This document shows, piece after piece, positions 32,521 to 40,900 of a DNA stretch of 64,000 nt. Numbering within the stretch: position 1 is the stretch's first letter; each line of letters starts with the position of its first letter. The notes beneath the pieces are model-generated. The model did no database searches. It saw nothing but the letters and a program-made list of their open reading frames with translations, and was not told the DNA's origin. The translations under genes were made by a program, and so were the position numbers. Source of the DNA: Nioella aestuarii. GTDB lineage: Bacteria; Pseudomonadota; Alphaproteobacteria; Rhodobacterales; Rhodobacteraceae. The stretch is taken from assembly GCF_050896395.1 (NCBI RefSeq), contig NZ_JBPBBA010000005.1, positions 62,001-126,000 of the forward strand. Reading direction: 5' to 3'.

Positions 32521-33525
32521 ATGACCGACCTGACCGCCAACCCGCCCCCGGACCCGGAGGCCGAACGTTGGAACTATCGCCCGGATGGTCCCGTGGCGCT
32601 AAATCCGCTGTTTTCCTGGCCGCCCCGGCCCGCCGCCGTTCTGGCGTGGTATCGGGGCGCTTGGCTGCAGCTGACCTCGCTTACGCTGTGTATGGCGCTG
32701 GCTGTCATAGCCTATGCTGTCTTCCTGCCGCCGCTGGAGGAAATGCGCAGCTTCGCGCCGGGCTGGATGCTGACCGTGTGGCTTCTGAACATGGGCGCGC
32801 AGACACTGGTGGCGGGGTCGCTTCACTGGTGGCTCTACATCCGCAAGTCGCAGGGGCTGCACAAGAAGTTCGACGGCCGCGACCTGACCCGCGACAATGG
32901 CGTCTTCACCTTCCGCAACCAGGTCTGGGACAATATCTGGTGGACGCTTGGCAGCGCGATGAGTGTGGCGACCGTCTATCAATGGGGCATCTGGTGGGCG
33001 ATGGCCAATGGCTATGTGCCCGTGGTCACATGGGCTGCCGCGCCGGTCTGGTGCGTGGTCTGGATGGCGTTCATCCCGATGTGGTCGGGGCTGCATTTCT
33101 ACTGGGTGCACCGGCTGTCGCATCACCCGAAGCTGTATCGCCATGTCCATGCCGTGCATCACCGCAACATCAATATCGGGCCGTGGTCGGGCATCTCGAA
33201 CCACTGGTATGAAAACCTGCTCTACTTCTCGACCTATTTCATCCATCTGGTCGTGCCCTCGCACCCGCTGCACCTGATGTTTCACATCTATTTCCAGCAG
33301 GTCAGCCCGGTGCTGTCGCATTCCGGGTTCGAGAAGGTGAAGGCGGGCGAGGCCGAAGCGCTGAAGGCGGGGGATTTCTTTCACCAGCTGCACCACCGCT
33401 ATTTCGAGTGCAACTACGGCACGTCCGAGATCCCGTTCGACAAGTGGTTCGGTACCTATCACGACGGATCCGCTGCCGCGACGGAGCGGACGCGGGCCTT
33501 CAAGAAGCAGATGTATACGCGGTGA
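32521..33525 (+). CDS. Membrane di-iron hydroxylase (sterol desaturase family)
   Basis: A 334-residue integral membrane protein of the fatty acid hydroxylase/sterol desaturase superfamily. The three His boxes are complete: HRLSHHPK, HAVHHRN and HQLHHRYFE, spaced as in the family, with four to five transmembrane helices before and between (LTSLTLCMALAVIAYAVFLP, MLTVWLLNMGAQTLVAGSLH). It should hydroxylate or cleave a lipid-like substrate with O2 and di-iron; alkylglycerol monooxygenase relatives have the same architecture. It precedes and overlaps (4 bases) the sulfatase gene. ATG 32521 has AGGAG 7 bases upstream. Confidence 0.83.
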   Translation: MTDLTANPPPDPEAERWNYRPDGPVALNPLFSWPPRPAAVLAWYRGAWLQLTSLTLCMALAVIAYAVFLPPLEEMRSFAPGWMLTVWLLNMGAQTLVAGSLHWWLYIRKSQGLHKKFDGRDLTRDNGVFTFRNQVWDNIWWTLGSAMSVATVYQWGIWWAMANGYVPVVTWAAAPVWCVVWMAFIPMWSGLHFYWVHRLSHHPKLYRHVHAVHHRNINIGPWSGISNHWYENLLYFSTYFIHLVVPSHPLHLMFHIYFQQVSPVLSHSGFEKVKAGEAEALKAGDFFHQLHHRYFECNYGTSEIPFDKWFGTYHDGSAAATERTRAFKKQMYTR

Positions 33526-34919
33526 ACACGCTCTTCCTCATGGTCGATGAAATGGCGTGGTGGGCCGTGGGGTCCGCCTCGTCACTTGGGGCAAAGACGC
33601 CCCATATCGACGCGCTGGCGGCGCGCGGGATGGTCTTCGACGCGGCCTACACGCCCTCGCCCATCTGCGTTCCCGCGCGGGCGGCGATCGCCACCGGGCG
33701 GTATGTGCATGAAACCGGCCACTGGTCCTCGGCAGAGCCTTATGACGGTGTGTTGCCCTCCTGGGGACATCGGTTGCGCGAGGGCGGGGTGGAGGCCGTG
33801 TCCATCGGCAAGCTGCATTTCCGGAATGAGGGCGACGACACCGGGTTCGAGCGGCAGATCCAGCCGCTCCATGTGCATGAGGGCAAGGGCTGGCTTCTGG
33901 GTCTCGTCCGTCGCCCGGTGCCGCGCTACGACGCGACGGCGGGACTGGCGGAGGAACTGGGCGCGGGCTGGACCGGCTACACGCGCTATGACCTGGGCGT
34001 GACCGAGGCCGCCTGCGCGTGGCTGGCAGAGCCGGAACGCAAGGCAAGGCCATGGGCGGCCTTCGTGTCGTATCTCAGCCCACATTACCCGCTGATCGCG
34101 CCGGAGGAATTCCTGTCGCTCTATGACCCTGCGGACTATGTGCGCCCGGCGGAGGAGGTCCCTGACCATCCCATCCTGCGCGAGATCGCCGGGTTCTTTG
34201 CGCATGACCGGCATTTCATGGACGAGGCGCGGGGGCTGGCCCATGCCGCCTATCGCGGCTTATGCAGTTTCGTGGATGCCGAGGTGGGCAAGGTGCTGGC
34301 GGCGCTGGAGGCGAGCGGGCAGGCGGACGATACACTGGTCATCTTCACCTCGGACCATGGTGACATGATGGGGGAAAAGGGGTTCTGGACCAAATCCGTA
34401 ATGTATGAGGCATCAACTCGTGTTCCGCTGATCATGGCTGGGCCGGGGGTTATGGCCGGGCGCAGAGCCGATCCAGTCAGCCTGATCGACATTGCGCCGA
34501 CACTCGCTGACGTCATGGGGCTTGGGACAAACGGCTTTTCCGGCCGCTCGCTTCTGGGCTCGCCTGACCCGGATCGCGTGGTTCTGTCGGAATATCATGA
34601 TGGGGGCTGTTCGGTCGGCATGACGATGCTGCGTTGGCAGGCCCGCAACGGGATGCAGTGGAAATACGTTCACTACGCAGAAGGCCACTGGCCGCAACTG
34701 TTCGACCTGACCGCCGATCCGGGCGAAACGGATGACCTTGCCAAAGCGCGCCCAGAGATTCTCTTGTTTGCCGAAAAACGGCTCGCCCAGATCATGGACG
34801 TAGAGGCGGTGAACGCCCGCGCTCATGCCGATCAAGCCCAAAAAGTTCAGCTGCATGGCGGGCGGGATGCAATCTTGGGCATTCCCCAATGGAACTTCAC
34901 GAAAGTCGGGGAAACCTGA
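33522..34919 (+). CDS. Type I sulfatase
   Basis: A 465-residue alkaline-phosphatase-fold sulfatase. The formylglycine motif is SPICVPARAAIATGRY, a C-x-P-x-R near residue 45; the Cys would be modified by an FGE-type enzyme. Metal ligands appear in FLMVDEMAWW and FTSDHGDMMGEKG, the latter being the choline sulfatase-type pattern. No signal peptide is seen, so it is likely cytoplasmic. It begins with GTG at 33522, overlapping the hydroxylase stop (GTGA), so translation is coupled. The substrate is unknown; the neighbours suggest a sulfated lipid or alcohol. Confidence 0.85.
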   Translation: MNTLFLMVDEMAWWAVGSASSLGAKTPHIDALAARGMVFDAAYTPSPICVPARAAIATGRYVHETGHWSSAEPYDGVLPSWGHRLREGGVEAVSIGKLHFRNEGDDTGFERQIQPLHVHEGKGWLLGLVRRPVPRYDATAGLAEELGAGWTGYTRYDLGVTEAACAWLAEPERKARPWAAFVSYLSPHYPLIAPEEFLSLYDPADYVRPAEEVPDHPILREIAGFFAHDRHFMDEARGLAHAAYRGLCSFVDAEVGKVLAALEASGQADDTLVIFTSDHGDMMGEKGFWTKSVMYEASTRVPLIMAGPGVMAGRRADPVSLIDIAPTLADVMGLGTNGFSGRSLLGSPDPDRVVLSEYHDGGCSVGMTMLRWQARNGMQWKYVHYAEGHWPQLFDLTADPGETDDLAKARPEILLFAEKRLAQIMDVEAVNARAHADQAQKVQLHGGRDAILGIPQWNFTKVGET

Positions 34920-34989
34920 CCCAAGCCCCACTTGGCGAGGGGCGCCAAACCGGGTAAGTCTGGCCCAACAGGCAGGACGGGCCTATTTC

Positions 34990-35541
34990 ATGAATGAAGA
35001 TCACAAGTTCCTGATCGCGCAGATCGCGCAGGGCGATAAGCAGGCCTTGGCGGCCCTTTATCGTGCGCTCGAACGCCCGGTCTACAAATTTATCGTCTCC
35101 AGATTGAACGATCCCCACGAGGCAAACGACATACTCCATGAAGTGTTCATGGATGTCTGGCGTTCCGCCGGCCGCTTTGAAGGGAGATCGAAAGTGCAGA
35201 CCTGGATTTTCGGAATAGCCTACAGAAAAAGCATCGATGCGATGCGCAAGCGCGGCCGTATGGACCTGACCGATGAAACACCGGACATGGCAGATGACGG
35301 CCCCGATCAGGAAACCTGCCTTGCTGCCGGCCAGGAGGCCGAGCATGTGAGGCATTGCCTGGAGACGCTGAAGGACGATCACCGCTCGGCGATCACCCTG
35401 GCGTTCTACCAGGACATGACCTACGGCGAAATCGCCGAGGTGTCAGGGGTGCCGGAGGGCACGATCAAAACCCGTATCTTCCATGCCAAGAAACTGCTGA
35501 TGCGCTGCCTGTCGGGCCGTGTGGAAAGAGGTGTGGCATGA
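34990..35541 (+). CDS. ECF-type RNA polymerase sigma factor
   Basis: A 183-residue sigma-70 family factor with region 2 (VYKFIVSRLNDPHEANDILH then EVFMDVWRSAGRFEG, about 30-65) and region 4 (LAFYQDMTYGEIAEVSGVPE then GTIKTRIFHAKKLL, about 136-170), without region 1 or 3, as in ECF factors. It is followed by an overlapping anti-sigma gene (ATGA) and a subtilisin-like protease. An inverted repeat TTGGCG-AGGGG-CGCCAA lies at 34932-34948 upstream. Its stimulus is unknown. Confidence 0.88.
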   Translation: MNEDHKFLIAQIAQGDKQALAALYRALERPVYKFIVSRLNDPHEANDILHEVFMDVWRSAGRFEGRSKVQTWIFGIAYRKSIDAMRKRGRMDLTDETPDMADDGPDQETCLAAGQEAEHVRHCLETLKDDHRSAITLAFYQDMTYGEIAEVSGVPEGTIKTRIFHAKKLLMRCLSGRVERGVA

Positions 35542-36143
35542 CCAACGAGCAACTCCACGAACTGCTGCCCTTCCGGGCCAATGGAACCCTTGAAGGCGCC
35601 GATCTGGCCGCCGTTGACGCGGCGCTGGCCGAAGACGCCGATCTGCGCGCCGAACTGGCCGCGCTGACCGCGATCCGGCAGACGATGCAGGCCGAAGAGG
35701 TCGCAAGTCCGGGTGAATTCGGTCTGGCCCGGCTGATGCGCGATGTTGATGCCGAAACCCGCGTAGCTGCGCCCGTCGCCGCCAATGATAACGTTGTGCC
35801 GCTGATGCGCCTGCGGATATGGCAGGTCGCTGCAGCGGTGGTGCTGGCCGTGGGTATCGGGTTCAACCTGCAGCAGGTTGGCCCTGGCACCGCGCCGATG
35901 GATAGCGCGGAACCCGCGGGCTTCACCCTTGCCAGCGGCGGTTCAGCGGCGGATTTCACCGTGGTCTTCGCCCCCGATGCGACAGAAGCCGAACTGCGCG
36001 CTCTGTTGCTGGAAGCCGGGCTGGAGATCGTCTCGGGCCCCTCGGCGCTTGGCATTTACGGGCTTGGCCTGATCGATGCAGAGGCTTCGGATGCTGCTCT
36101 TGCAGCGCTCTCGGCTTCGGCTATTGTCGAGGACGTTCAATAA
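35538..36143 (+). CDS. Anti-sigma factor (membrane)
   Basis: A 201-residue protein with a cytoplasmic N-terminal helical domain (residues 1-90), one transmembrane helix (WQVAAAVVLAVGIGFNL, about 95-111), and a periplasmic C-terminal domain (about 130-201). No zinc-binding HxxxCxxC is visible, so it is not a ZAS-type factor. The C-terminal part, TVVFAPDATEAELRALLLEA then GLEIVSGPSALGIYGLGL, looks like the ferredoxin-like fold seen in protease propeptides and in other anti-sigma C-termini. The stop/start overlap with the sigma gene, and the protease 22 bases on, support a linked system. Confidence 0.75.
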   Translation: MTNEQLHELLPFRANGTLEGADLAAVDAALAEDADLRAELAALTAIRQTMQAEEVASPGEFGLARLMRDVDAETRVAAPVAANDNVVPLMRLRIWQVAAAVVLAVGIGFNLQQVGPGTAPMDSAEPAGFTLASGGSAADFTVVFAPDATEAELRALLLEAGLEIVSGPSALGIYGLGLIDAEASDAALAALSASAIVEDVQ

Positions 36144-36165
36144 CCGCAGTTTAAGGCTTCAGCCG

Positions 36166-37449
36166 ATGTTTCGATCTTTTTTCTTTTTCGCCACGGCTTT
36201 TGTGCTGGCCCTTCAGGTGACAATCGCGGGTGCACAGACCGAACCGACCGATCCGACCGATCCGGGAACCGGGGGGCCGACCAGCCCTGGTCAATGTGAC
36301 GGACCTTGCGATGACTATTATCCCTATCATTCGAATGAAGAAGACGGCGAAGGCATTGCAGGCAGAGATGGCTCTGGTCATCCCCGTGCCGTTGTCTCGC
36401 CCTCTGGTATGCCCGAGTATATCGTCAGTGGCCCGATCTCGGAATTCGAAGCGTCTCGGGTTGGATTGACGGATGCCGGTGCGCAGTTGCTGCGCTATCG
36501 TGATCTCCCCACCTTGGGCATTCGCATTGCGGTTTATGATTTCCGCTGGCGGTTTGGGGTTCGCCGGGCCAACTCGATCCTCGATCAGGTCGCGCCCAAC
36601 ACGCATGTTGGACTTCATCACATCTACGAGCTGTCTCAGGCGCGACCTCGGGTCTATGCGGCAACCATGATCGGCGATGCCGCCCCCGGAGCTTGCCCCG
36701 TGGGGCGTCATGCCATTGGCCTGATCGACGGGCCGGTTGACCCCGAACACCCGGCGCTGGCCGGGGCGCAAGTGGTGTCCAGAAGCTTTCTGTCCGACGG
36801 GGAAGTCCCACCAGCGATCAATCACGGCACCGCAGTGGCCGCGCTGATTGTGGGCCAGGACCCCTCTGGTGCGCTTGGTGGTTTTGCCCCCGGTGCCACG
36901 CTTTATGCGGTTTCGGCCTTTACCGAAGCACGCGGTGATGCCGGTGCGGATATTGAACGTATTGCCACATCAATCGAATGGCTTCTTCAGCAGGATGTGC
37001 GCCTGATCAACATGTCCTTTGCGGGGCCGGACAACCCGGTTCTTTCCGGCGTTCTGGACAGTGCCGCTGCGCGTGGAGCGATCATGATCGCCGCGGCTGG
37101 CAATGACGGGCGTGAACGGCTGGCTTTCCCTGCAGGGCATCCGTCTGTCATTGCCGTGACGGCCGTAGACGCCGCCTTCCGCCGCTATCGCGATGCGAAT
37201 TTCGGTGACCATATCGAGTTCGCCGCCCCCGGCGTCGATCTTTATGTCGCGTCATCGCGTGGCGGCAACTATGCGTCAGGCACCTCCTATGCGGCCCCCA
37301 TCGTCACGGCGCTTGCGGCGCGGCTAGGGGCAGGCAGTGGCGCAAGCCTGACCCAGATCCGCGAACGCCTTAGGGGATCTGCCGTGGATCTGGGCCCGGA
37401 TGGGTTCGATTCTCGGTTTGGTTGGGGACTGGTGCGCGGCGGTTGCTGA
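36166..37449 (+). CDS. Subtilisin-like (S8) serine protease, secreted
   Basis: A 427-residue protein with a signal peptide (1-23, ending AGAQ), a low-complexity linker rich in Thr, Pro, Asp and Gly (24-80), and a subtilase domain. The catalytic triad is readable: Asp188 in GLIDGPVD, His220 in NHGTAVAAL and Ser374 in GTSYAAPIV; oxyanion Asn is in AAAGNDG. It follows the sigma and anti-sigma genes closely, so it may be their main product or act back on the anti-sigma factor. A terminator follows. The location is likely periplasmic or extracellular. Confidence 0.88.
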   Translation: MFRSFFFFATAFVLALQVTIAGAQTEPTDPTDPGTGGPTSPGQCDGPCDDYYPYHSNEEDGEGIAGRDGSGHPRAVVSPSGMPEYIVSGPISEFEASRVGLTDAGAQLLRYRDLPTLGIRIAVYDFRWRFGVRRANSILDQVAPNTHVGLHHIYELSQARPRVYAATMIGDAAPGACPVGRHAIGLIDGPVDPEHPALAGAQVVSRSFLSDGEVPPAINHGTAVAALIVGQDPSGALGGFAPGATLYAVSAFTEARGDAGADIERIATSIEWLLQQDVRLINMSFAGPDNPVLSGVLDSAAARGAIMIAAAGNDGRERLAFPAGHPSVIAVTAVDAAFRRYRDANFGDHIEFAAPGVDLYVASSRGGNYASGTSYAAPIVTALAARLGAGSGASLTQIRERLRGSAVDLGPDGFDSRFGWGLVRGGC

Positions 37450-37479
37450 AGTCACACGCCCTGCGATTTTTTGTGGAAG

Positions 37480-37508
37480 CCGGCCCGGTGGGGGCCGGTT
37501 TTCTTTTG
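37480..37508 (+). terminator. Terminator of the sigma/anti-sigma/protease operon
   Basis: CCGGCCC (37480-37486), a 5-base loop, GGGCCGG (37492-37498), then TTTTCTTTTG. It lies 30 bases after the protease stop. Confidence 0.85.
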
Positions 37509-37540
37509 AGATGTTGGCGTGAACGCGGCGCAGAACTGTT

Positions 37541-37572
37541 TTTGAACCAGATGCGGCTGTGACCCGACCTAT
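37541..37572 (+). promoter_or_regulatory. Promoter-like element, copy 1
   Basis: TTTGAACC at 37541-37548 and CCCGACCTAT at 37563-37572 with 14 bases between. The second copy at 37980-38011 has the same two blocks and exactly the same spacing (24 of 32 positions identical). The blocks resemble a sigma-32-type promoter (TTGAA and CCCCAT-like parts), but the sigma factor cannot be assigned. Confidence 0.55.
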
Positions 37573-37624
37573 AGGCATCAGGGCAGTTCTTCCTGCCCAA
37601 GCCATAGCCATCAGGATCGCAGCC

Positions 37625-37804
37625 ATGACCCGTTTTCTTTCGCCCCTCGCTTTCGCCGCCCGCCGCAACCAGTCTGGCGATCACTTGCGGATCCGCAGTG
37701 ACGCTGCCGGTTCTCAGCGCGATGTTGTGGTTGTGGCCCCCCGCGCGGATCGTTCCGCAGGGCGCGCCCGGCTAACCAATTTCCGCCGCGCGATCCAGGG
37801 CTGA
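37625..37804 (+). CDS. Small basic protein, 59 residues
   Basis: MTRFLSPLAFAARRNQSGDH begins a 59-residue basic peptide. AGGA lies 8 bases before the ATG. It sits 53 bases after promoter-like copy 1 and is followed by an intrinsic terminator (37895-37932), so it looks like an independent small transcription unit. Its first residues (M-T-R-F-L) resemble those of the next small gene. No function is recognised; the transcript could also act as RNA. Confidence 0.45.
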   Translation: MTRFLSPLAFAARRNQSGDHLRIRSDAAGSQRDVVVVAPRADRSAGRARLTNFRRAIQG

Positions 37805-37894
37805 CCCGTCGGTGCCCCCGTGGCCACCGTTACCTGCCACGGGACTGTCCCTCGTCTGACCGATCCCCGGCCCCTCGTCCGGATCGGCACCTTT

Positions 37895-37932
37895 CCGGCC
37901 CATATCCCTAGAGGTATGGACCGGCTTTTTTT
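37895..37932 (+). terminator. Terminator after small gene 1
   Basis: CCGGCCCATA (37895-37904), a 10-base loop, TATGGACCGG (37915-37924; one mismatch), C, then TTTTTTT. Strong T tract. Confidence 0.75.
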
Positions 37933-37979
37933 GGCAGAGACGCGCCGCAACGCATGACCTCGGACAAAGATGAAAAATC

Positions 37980-38011
37980 TTTGAACCGGATCGCTTTGTC
38001 GCCCGACCTAT
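37980..38011 (+). promoter_or_regulatory. Promoter-like element, copy 2
   Basis: TTTGAACC (37980-37987) with CCCGACCTAT (38002-38011), identical spacing to copy 1. GAT and TGT inside the spacer are also shared. It precedes the second small gene by 45 bases. Confidence 0.55.
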
Positions 38012-38055
38012 GCCTGTAACGCGCAGCAATTGCGCTGAAAGAGAGGGAGCGTACC

Positions 38056-38226
38056 GTGTCACGATTTCTTAAGTGCATGCTGACATTTGTCTCGGTCAGC
38101 CTGAAGCGGGTTCCCTCAACGGTTGCCTTGGATTTCTGGCAGCCGCTGCCCGTCCGTTATGGCCAGATGATCGGTGGTGATGACGAAATCAATTTTCAAT
38201 ATCGCAGCCCCTTGTTTTCCGTCTAA
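38056..38226 (+). CDS. Small protein, 56 residues, strong ribosome site
   Basis: Starts with GTG at 38056 behind GAGAGGGAG, one of the best Shine-Dalgarno matches in the window, and encodes MSRFLKCMLTFVSVSLKRVP and on, 56 residues. The first half is hydrophobic/basic, and the second half contains YGQMIGGDDEINFQYRSP. It follows promoter-like copy 2 and ends before a 13-bp-stem terminator. No family recognised. A frame this short is easily missed. Confidence 0.5.
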   Translation: MSRFLKCMLTFVSVSLKRVPSTVALDFWQPLPVRYGQMIGGDDEINFQYRSPLFSV

Positions 38227-38275
38227 CCGGCTGCTTTTCCGGCGCCGAACGCCCCCGTCCCTTGTTCGGTGCCAT

Positions 38276-38313
38276 GATGCCCGGTCCGCCCCCGGACCGG
38301 GCATCTTCTTTTT
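38276..38313 (+). terminator. Strong terminator after small gene 2
   Basis: GATGCCCGGTCCG (38276-38288), loop CCCC, CGGACCGGGCATC (38293-38305), then TTCTTTTT. A 13-bp perfect stem. Confidence 0.9.
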
Positions 38314-38407
38314 CACCGCGTCAAGATCAGAACCAGCCCGTTGCACATAGCGCAACGCGTGTTTCGCGGGCTTTGCGCCGCAGGCCCGGGCGCGTATCAC
38401 TGACGAC

Positions 38408-39451
38408 ATGCGACAGTGGCTACCTCATGATCCTGCGACTCTTGCCACCACCCTGGCCGTGGGGACCATTGGTGCGCTTTTGGCGACGTTACTGCATTTG
38501 CCAGCACCCTATTTGACCGGGCCTGCGGCCCTGGTGACCCTCGTCGGGGTGATGGGTATGCGCACGCGGGTGCCTATTGTGCTGCGCGATGGCTGCTTTC
38601 TGGTCATCGGAACCTCGATGGGAACCGGAGTGAACCCGGAGATCCTGGCCGCAGCCGCCAATTGGCCGCTTAGCCTTGTTGCGTTGAGCCTGGCACTGTT
38701 GGTGATCTTCCTGGGGGGCGCTGCGCTGTTGCAGCGGTTTCTGGAGTTCGACCGGATCTCGGCGTTGCTGGCGGCGACCCCTGGCCATCTGAGCTATATC
38801 CTGTCGCTGTCAGCTGACACCAAGTCCGACCTTTCGACGATCACCGTGGCGCAATCGCTGCGGGTGTTGATCCTGACGCTTCTGGTGCCGCTTGCGGTCG
38901 GTCTGCTGACGGATGCGGATCTGAGCATGTCGGCCCGGCCCGAGCCGGTCATGTCCCTGATCCATCTGGGACTGATTCTGGCCCTTGCCGCTTTGTTGGG
39001 GGCAGGGTTGAAACGTATCCGCCTGCCCGCGGCCTTTCTGATGGGGGGCTTTGTGGTTTCGGCGCTGAGCCATGGCACGGGTGCAACGCCCGGTCTGGTG
39101 CCCGTCTGGGTCGCTGTCCCCAGCTTTGCGATTATGGGAACGCTGATCGGCACCCGCTTTTCCGGGATCTCGGTAACGCAGATCCTTCGGGCTTCTGGTG
39201 CGGCTGCGGTGCTGGCGGCGCTGGCGTTGGTCGCCACGCTTGGCGCGGCGTTGTCGATGCATTGGGTTCTGGGATTGCCGGTGACAAATCTGTTGATTGC
39301 CTATGCACCGGGTGGGCTTGAAACCATGGCGGCCCTGTCAGTGATGCTGGATGCCGACCCGGCCTTCGTGGCCTTCCACCACGCCTTCCGCATCCTGCTG
39401 CTGACCTTCCTTGTCCCAGCCTTCCTGCCCAGAACGGAGCCCGAGACATGA
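38408..39451 (+). CDS. AbrB-family membrane protein
   Basis: A 347-residue polytopic protein of the AbrB/AmoA-like group (two duplicated halves, about nine to ten transmembrane helices), for example ALVTLVGVMGMRTRVPIVLR and the C-terminal NLLIAYAPGGLETMAALSVM. Despite the family label it carries no DNA-binding domain. Function unknown; a regulator or transport role has been proposed for relatives. Its stop overlaps the start of the CoA-transferase gene (ATGA). Confidence 0.82.
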   Translation: MRQWLPHDPATLATTLAVGTIGALLATLLHLPAPYLTGPAALVTLVGVMGMRTRVPIVLRDGCFLVIGTSMGTGVNPEILAAAANWPLSLVALSLALLVIFLGGAALLQRFLEFDRISALLAATPGHLSYILSLSADTKSDLSTITVAQSLRVLILTLLVPLAVGLLTDADLSMSARPEPVMSLIHLGLILALAALLGAGLKRIRLPAAFLMGGFVVSALSHGTGATPGLVPVWVAVPSFAIMGTLIGTRFSGISVTQILRASGAAAVLAALALVATLGAALSMHWVLGLPVTNLLIAYAPGGLETMAALSVMLDADPAFVAFHHAFRILLLTFLVPAFLPRTEPET

Positions 39452-40647
39452 CCGCCCCCAAGCCCCTTGCCGGTATCCGAGTCCTTGATCTGACCAACGT
39501 TCTGGCGGGTCCCTTCGCCTGCCATCAACTGGCCCATATGGGGGCCGAGGTGATCAAGGTCGAAGCCCCGGGGCGTGGTGATCTGGCCCGTCAGCTGGGG
39601 GCTGATCCGGCGTTGAACGCGGCAGGTATGGGGGTCTCTTTTCTGGCACAGAATGCGGGCAAGAAATCGGTCACACTGAACCTGAAACACCCGCGTGGGG
39701 TAGAGATCTTGAAGGCGCTTGTGCGGGGCGCGGATGTGCTGGTGGAAAATTTTCGCCCCGGTGTGATGGAGCGGTTGGGCGTCGGGCCGGATGTGCTGCG
39801 CGCGGAAAACCCACGGCTGATCTATTGCGCGATTTCCGGGTTTGGGCAGGATGGGCCATGGGTGGAGCGGCCCGCCTATGACCAGATCGTGCAGGGCGTG
39901 TCGGGTGTCATGTCGATCACGGGTGACGCGAACAGCGCGCCGTTGCGGGTGGGATATCCGATTGCCGATACGATCGGCGGGCTGACGGCGGCGATGGCGA
40001 TTGCGTCTGCCCTGAATGCGCCAGAACGCGGCTGCGTCATCGACGTGTCGATGCTGGAGGCGGTGCTGGCCACGATGGGGTGGGCGGTGTCGAACTACCT
40101 GATCGCGGGGGTAGAGCCCGGCGCGCATGGCAACGAAAACACCACCTCCGCCCCCTCGGGCGCGTTTCGCTGCAAGGGTGGGCTGGTGAACATCGCCGCC
40201 AACAAGGATGAACAATGGCAGGCGCTGGCGCGGCACTTGGGGCTGGAGGCGTTGCTGGATGATCCTGATTACGCGACGCGCGAAGACCGAAAGCGCAACC
40301 GCTATGCGCTGCGCGCGCTGATCGAGGCGCGGCTGGAGGGGAAGCCTGCCAGGGACTGGGCACGAGAGCTGAACGCGCTTGGCGTGCCGGCTGGCGCGGT
40401 TTTGTCTGTACCCGAGGCGCTGGCCCACCCGCAGGTGGCCGACCGGGGCTTGGTCGCGTGTTTCAAGGATGTTCCCGGTGTGGATCGCCCTGTGCAGGTC
40501 TTGCGTCCGGGGGTGAAACTGGATGGCGCCGCCCCAGAGGTTGAAGCAGGCCCGCCCGCATTGGGCGCGGATTGTGCGGAGGTTTACGGGGAAATCGGGC
40601 TGGAGGCAGAGGATCTGCGCCAACTGACCGATGCCGGGGTGATCTAG
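39448..40647 (+). CDS. CaiB/BaiF (family III) CoA-transferase
   Basis: A 399-residue family III CoA-transferase. RVLDLTNVLAGPFACHQLAH (about 11-30), EVIKVEAPGRGDLARQLG, LKHPRGVEILKALVRGADVL and VENFRPGVMERLG are the standard CaiB signatures, and ISGFGQDGPWVERPAYDQIV carries the catalytic Asp region. It moves CoA between carboxylic acids. The substrate pair is not predictable. Translationally coupled to the membrane protein before it. Confidence 0.88.
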   Translation: MTAPKPLAGIRVLDLTNVLAGPFACHQLAHMGAEVIKVEAPGRGDLARQLGADPALNAAGMGVSFLAQNAGKKSVTLNLKHPRGVEILKALVRGADVLVENFRPGVMERLGVGPDVLRAENPRLIYCAISGFGQDGPWVERPAYDQIVQGVSGVMSITGDANSAPLRVGYPIADTIGGLTAAMAIASALNAPERGCVIDVSMLEAVLATMGWAVSNYLIAGVEPGAHGNENTTSAPSGAFRCKGGLVNIAANKDEQWQALARHLGLEALLDDPDYATREDRKRNRYALRALIEARLEGKPARDWARELNALGVPAGAVLSVPEALAHPQVADRGLVACFKDVPGVDRPVQVLRPGVKLDGAAPEVEAGPPALGADCAEVYGEIGLEAEDLRQLTDAGVI

Positions 40648-40873
40648 GCGCGTCCTGGTGCGGCGGATCCGTTGCCAGGGTGTGACTGGGTGTTGTGCAT
40701 CGGCAGTGGTCTTTGGGACCGGATCCAATGGGCAGATAGCGGGGAGCGGCCCGGCTCAACCTGCCCCTTGATGGCGGAGGCCTCGCCGGGCCGCGCTGCC
40801 GCGCGATTGTGGCACCTGAGCCGGGATGGATCACCGGCTGCGCGCGGTGGTTGATCGGTTCGGGATCTGAGTG

Positions 40874-40892
40874 TTTTTGCCAAGAAGAAGGG
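40874..40892 (-). repeat. Recurrent TTCTTCTTxGC motif after dtd
   Basis: Minus strand, a few bases after the dtd stop: CCCTTCTTCTTGGCAAAAAC. Aligns with the purK 3' copy over about 20 of 24 positions. Nothing else is visible in the 250 bases between the CoA-transferase and dtd genes. Confidence 0.45.
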
Positions 40893-40900
40893 CAGGGGCT

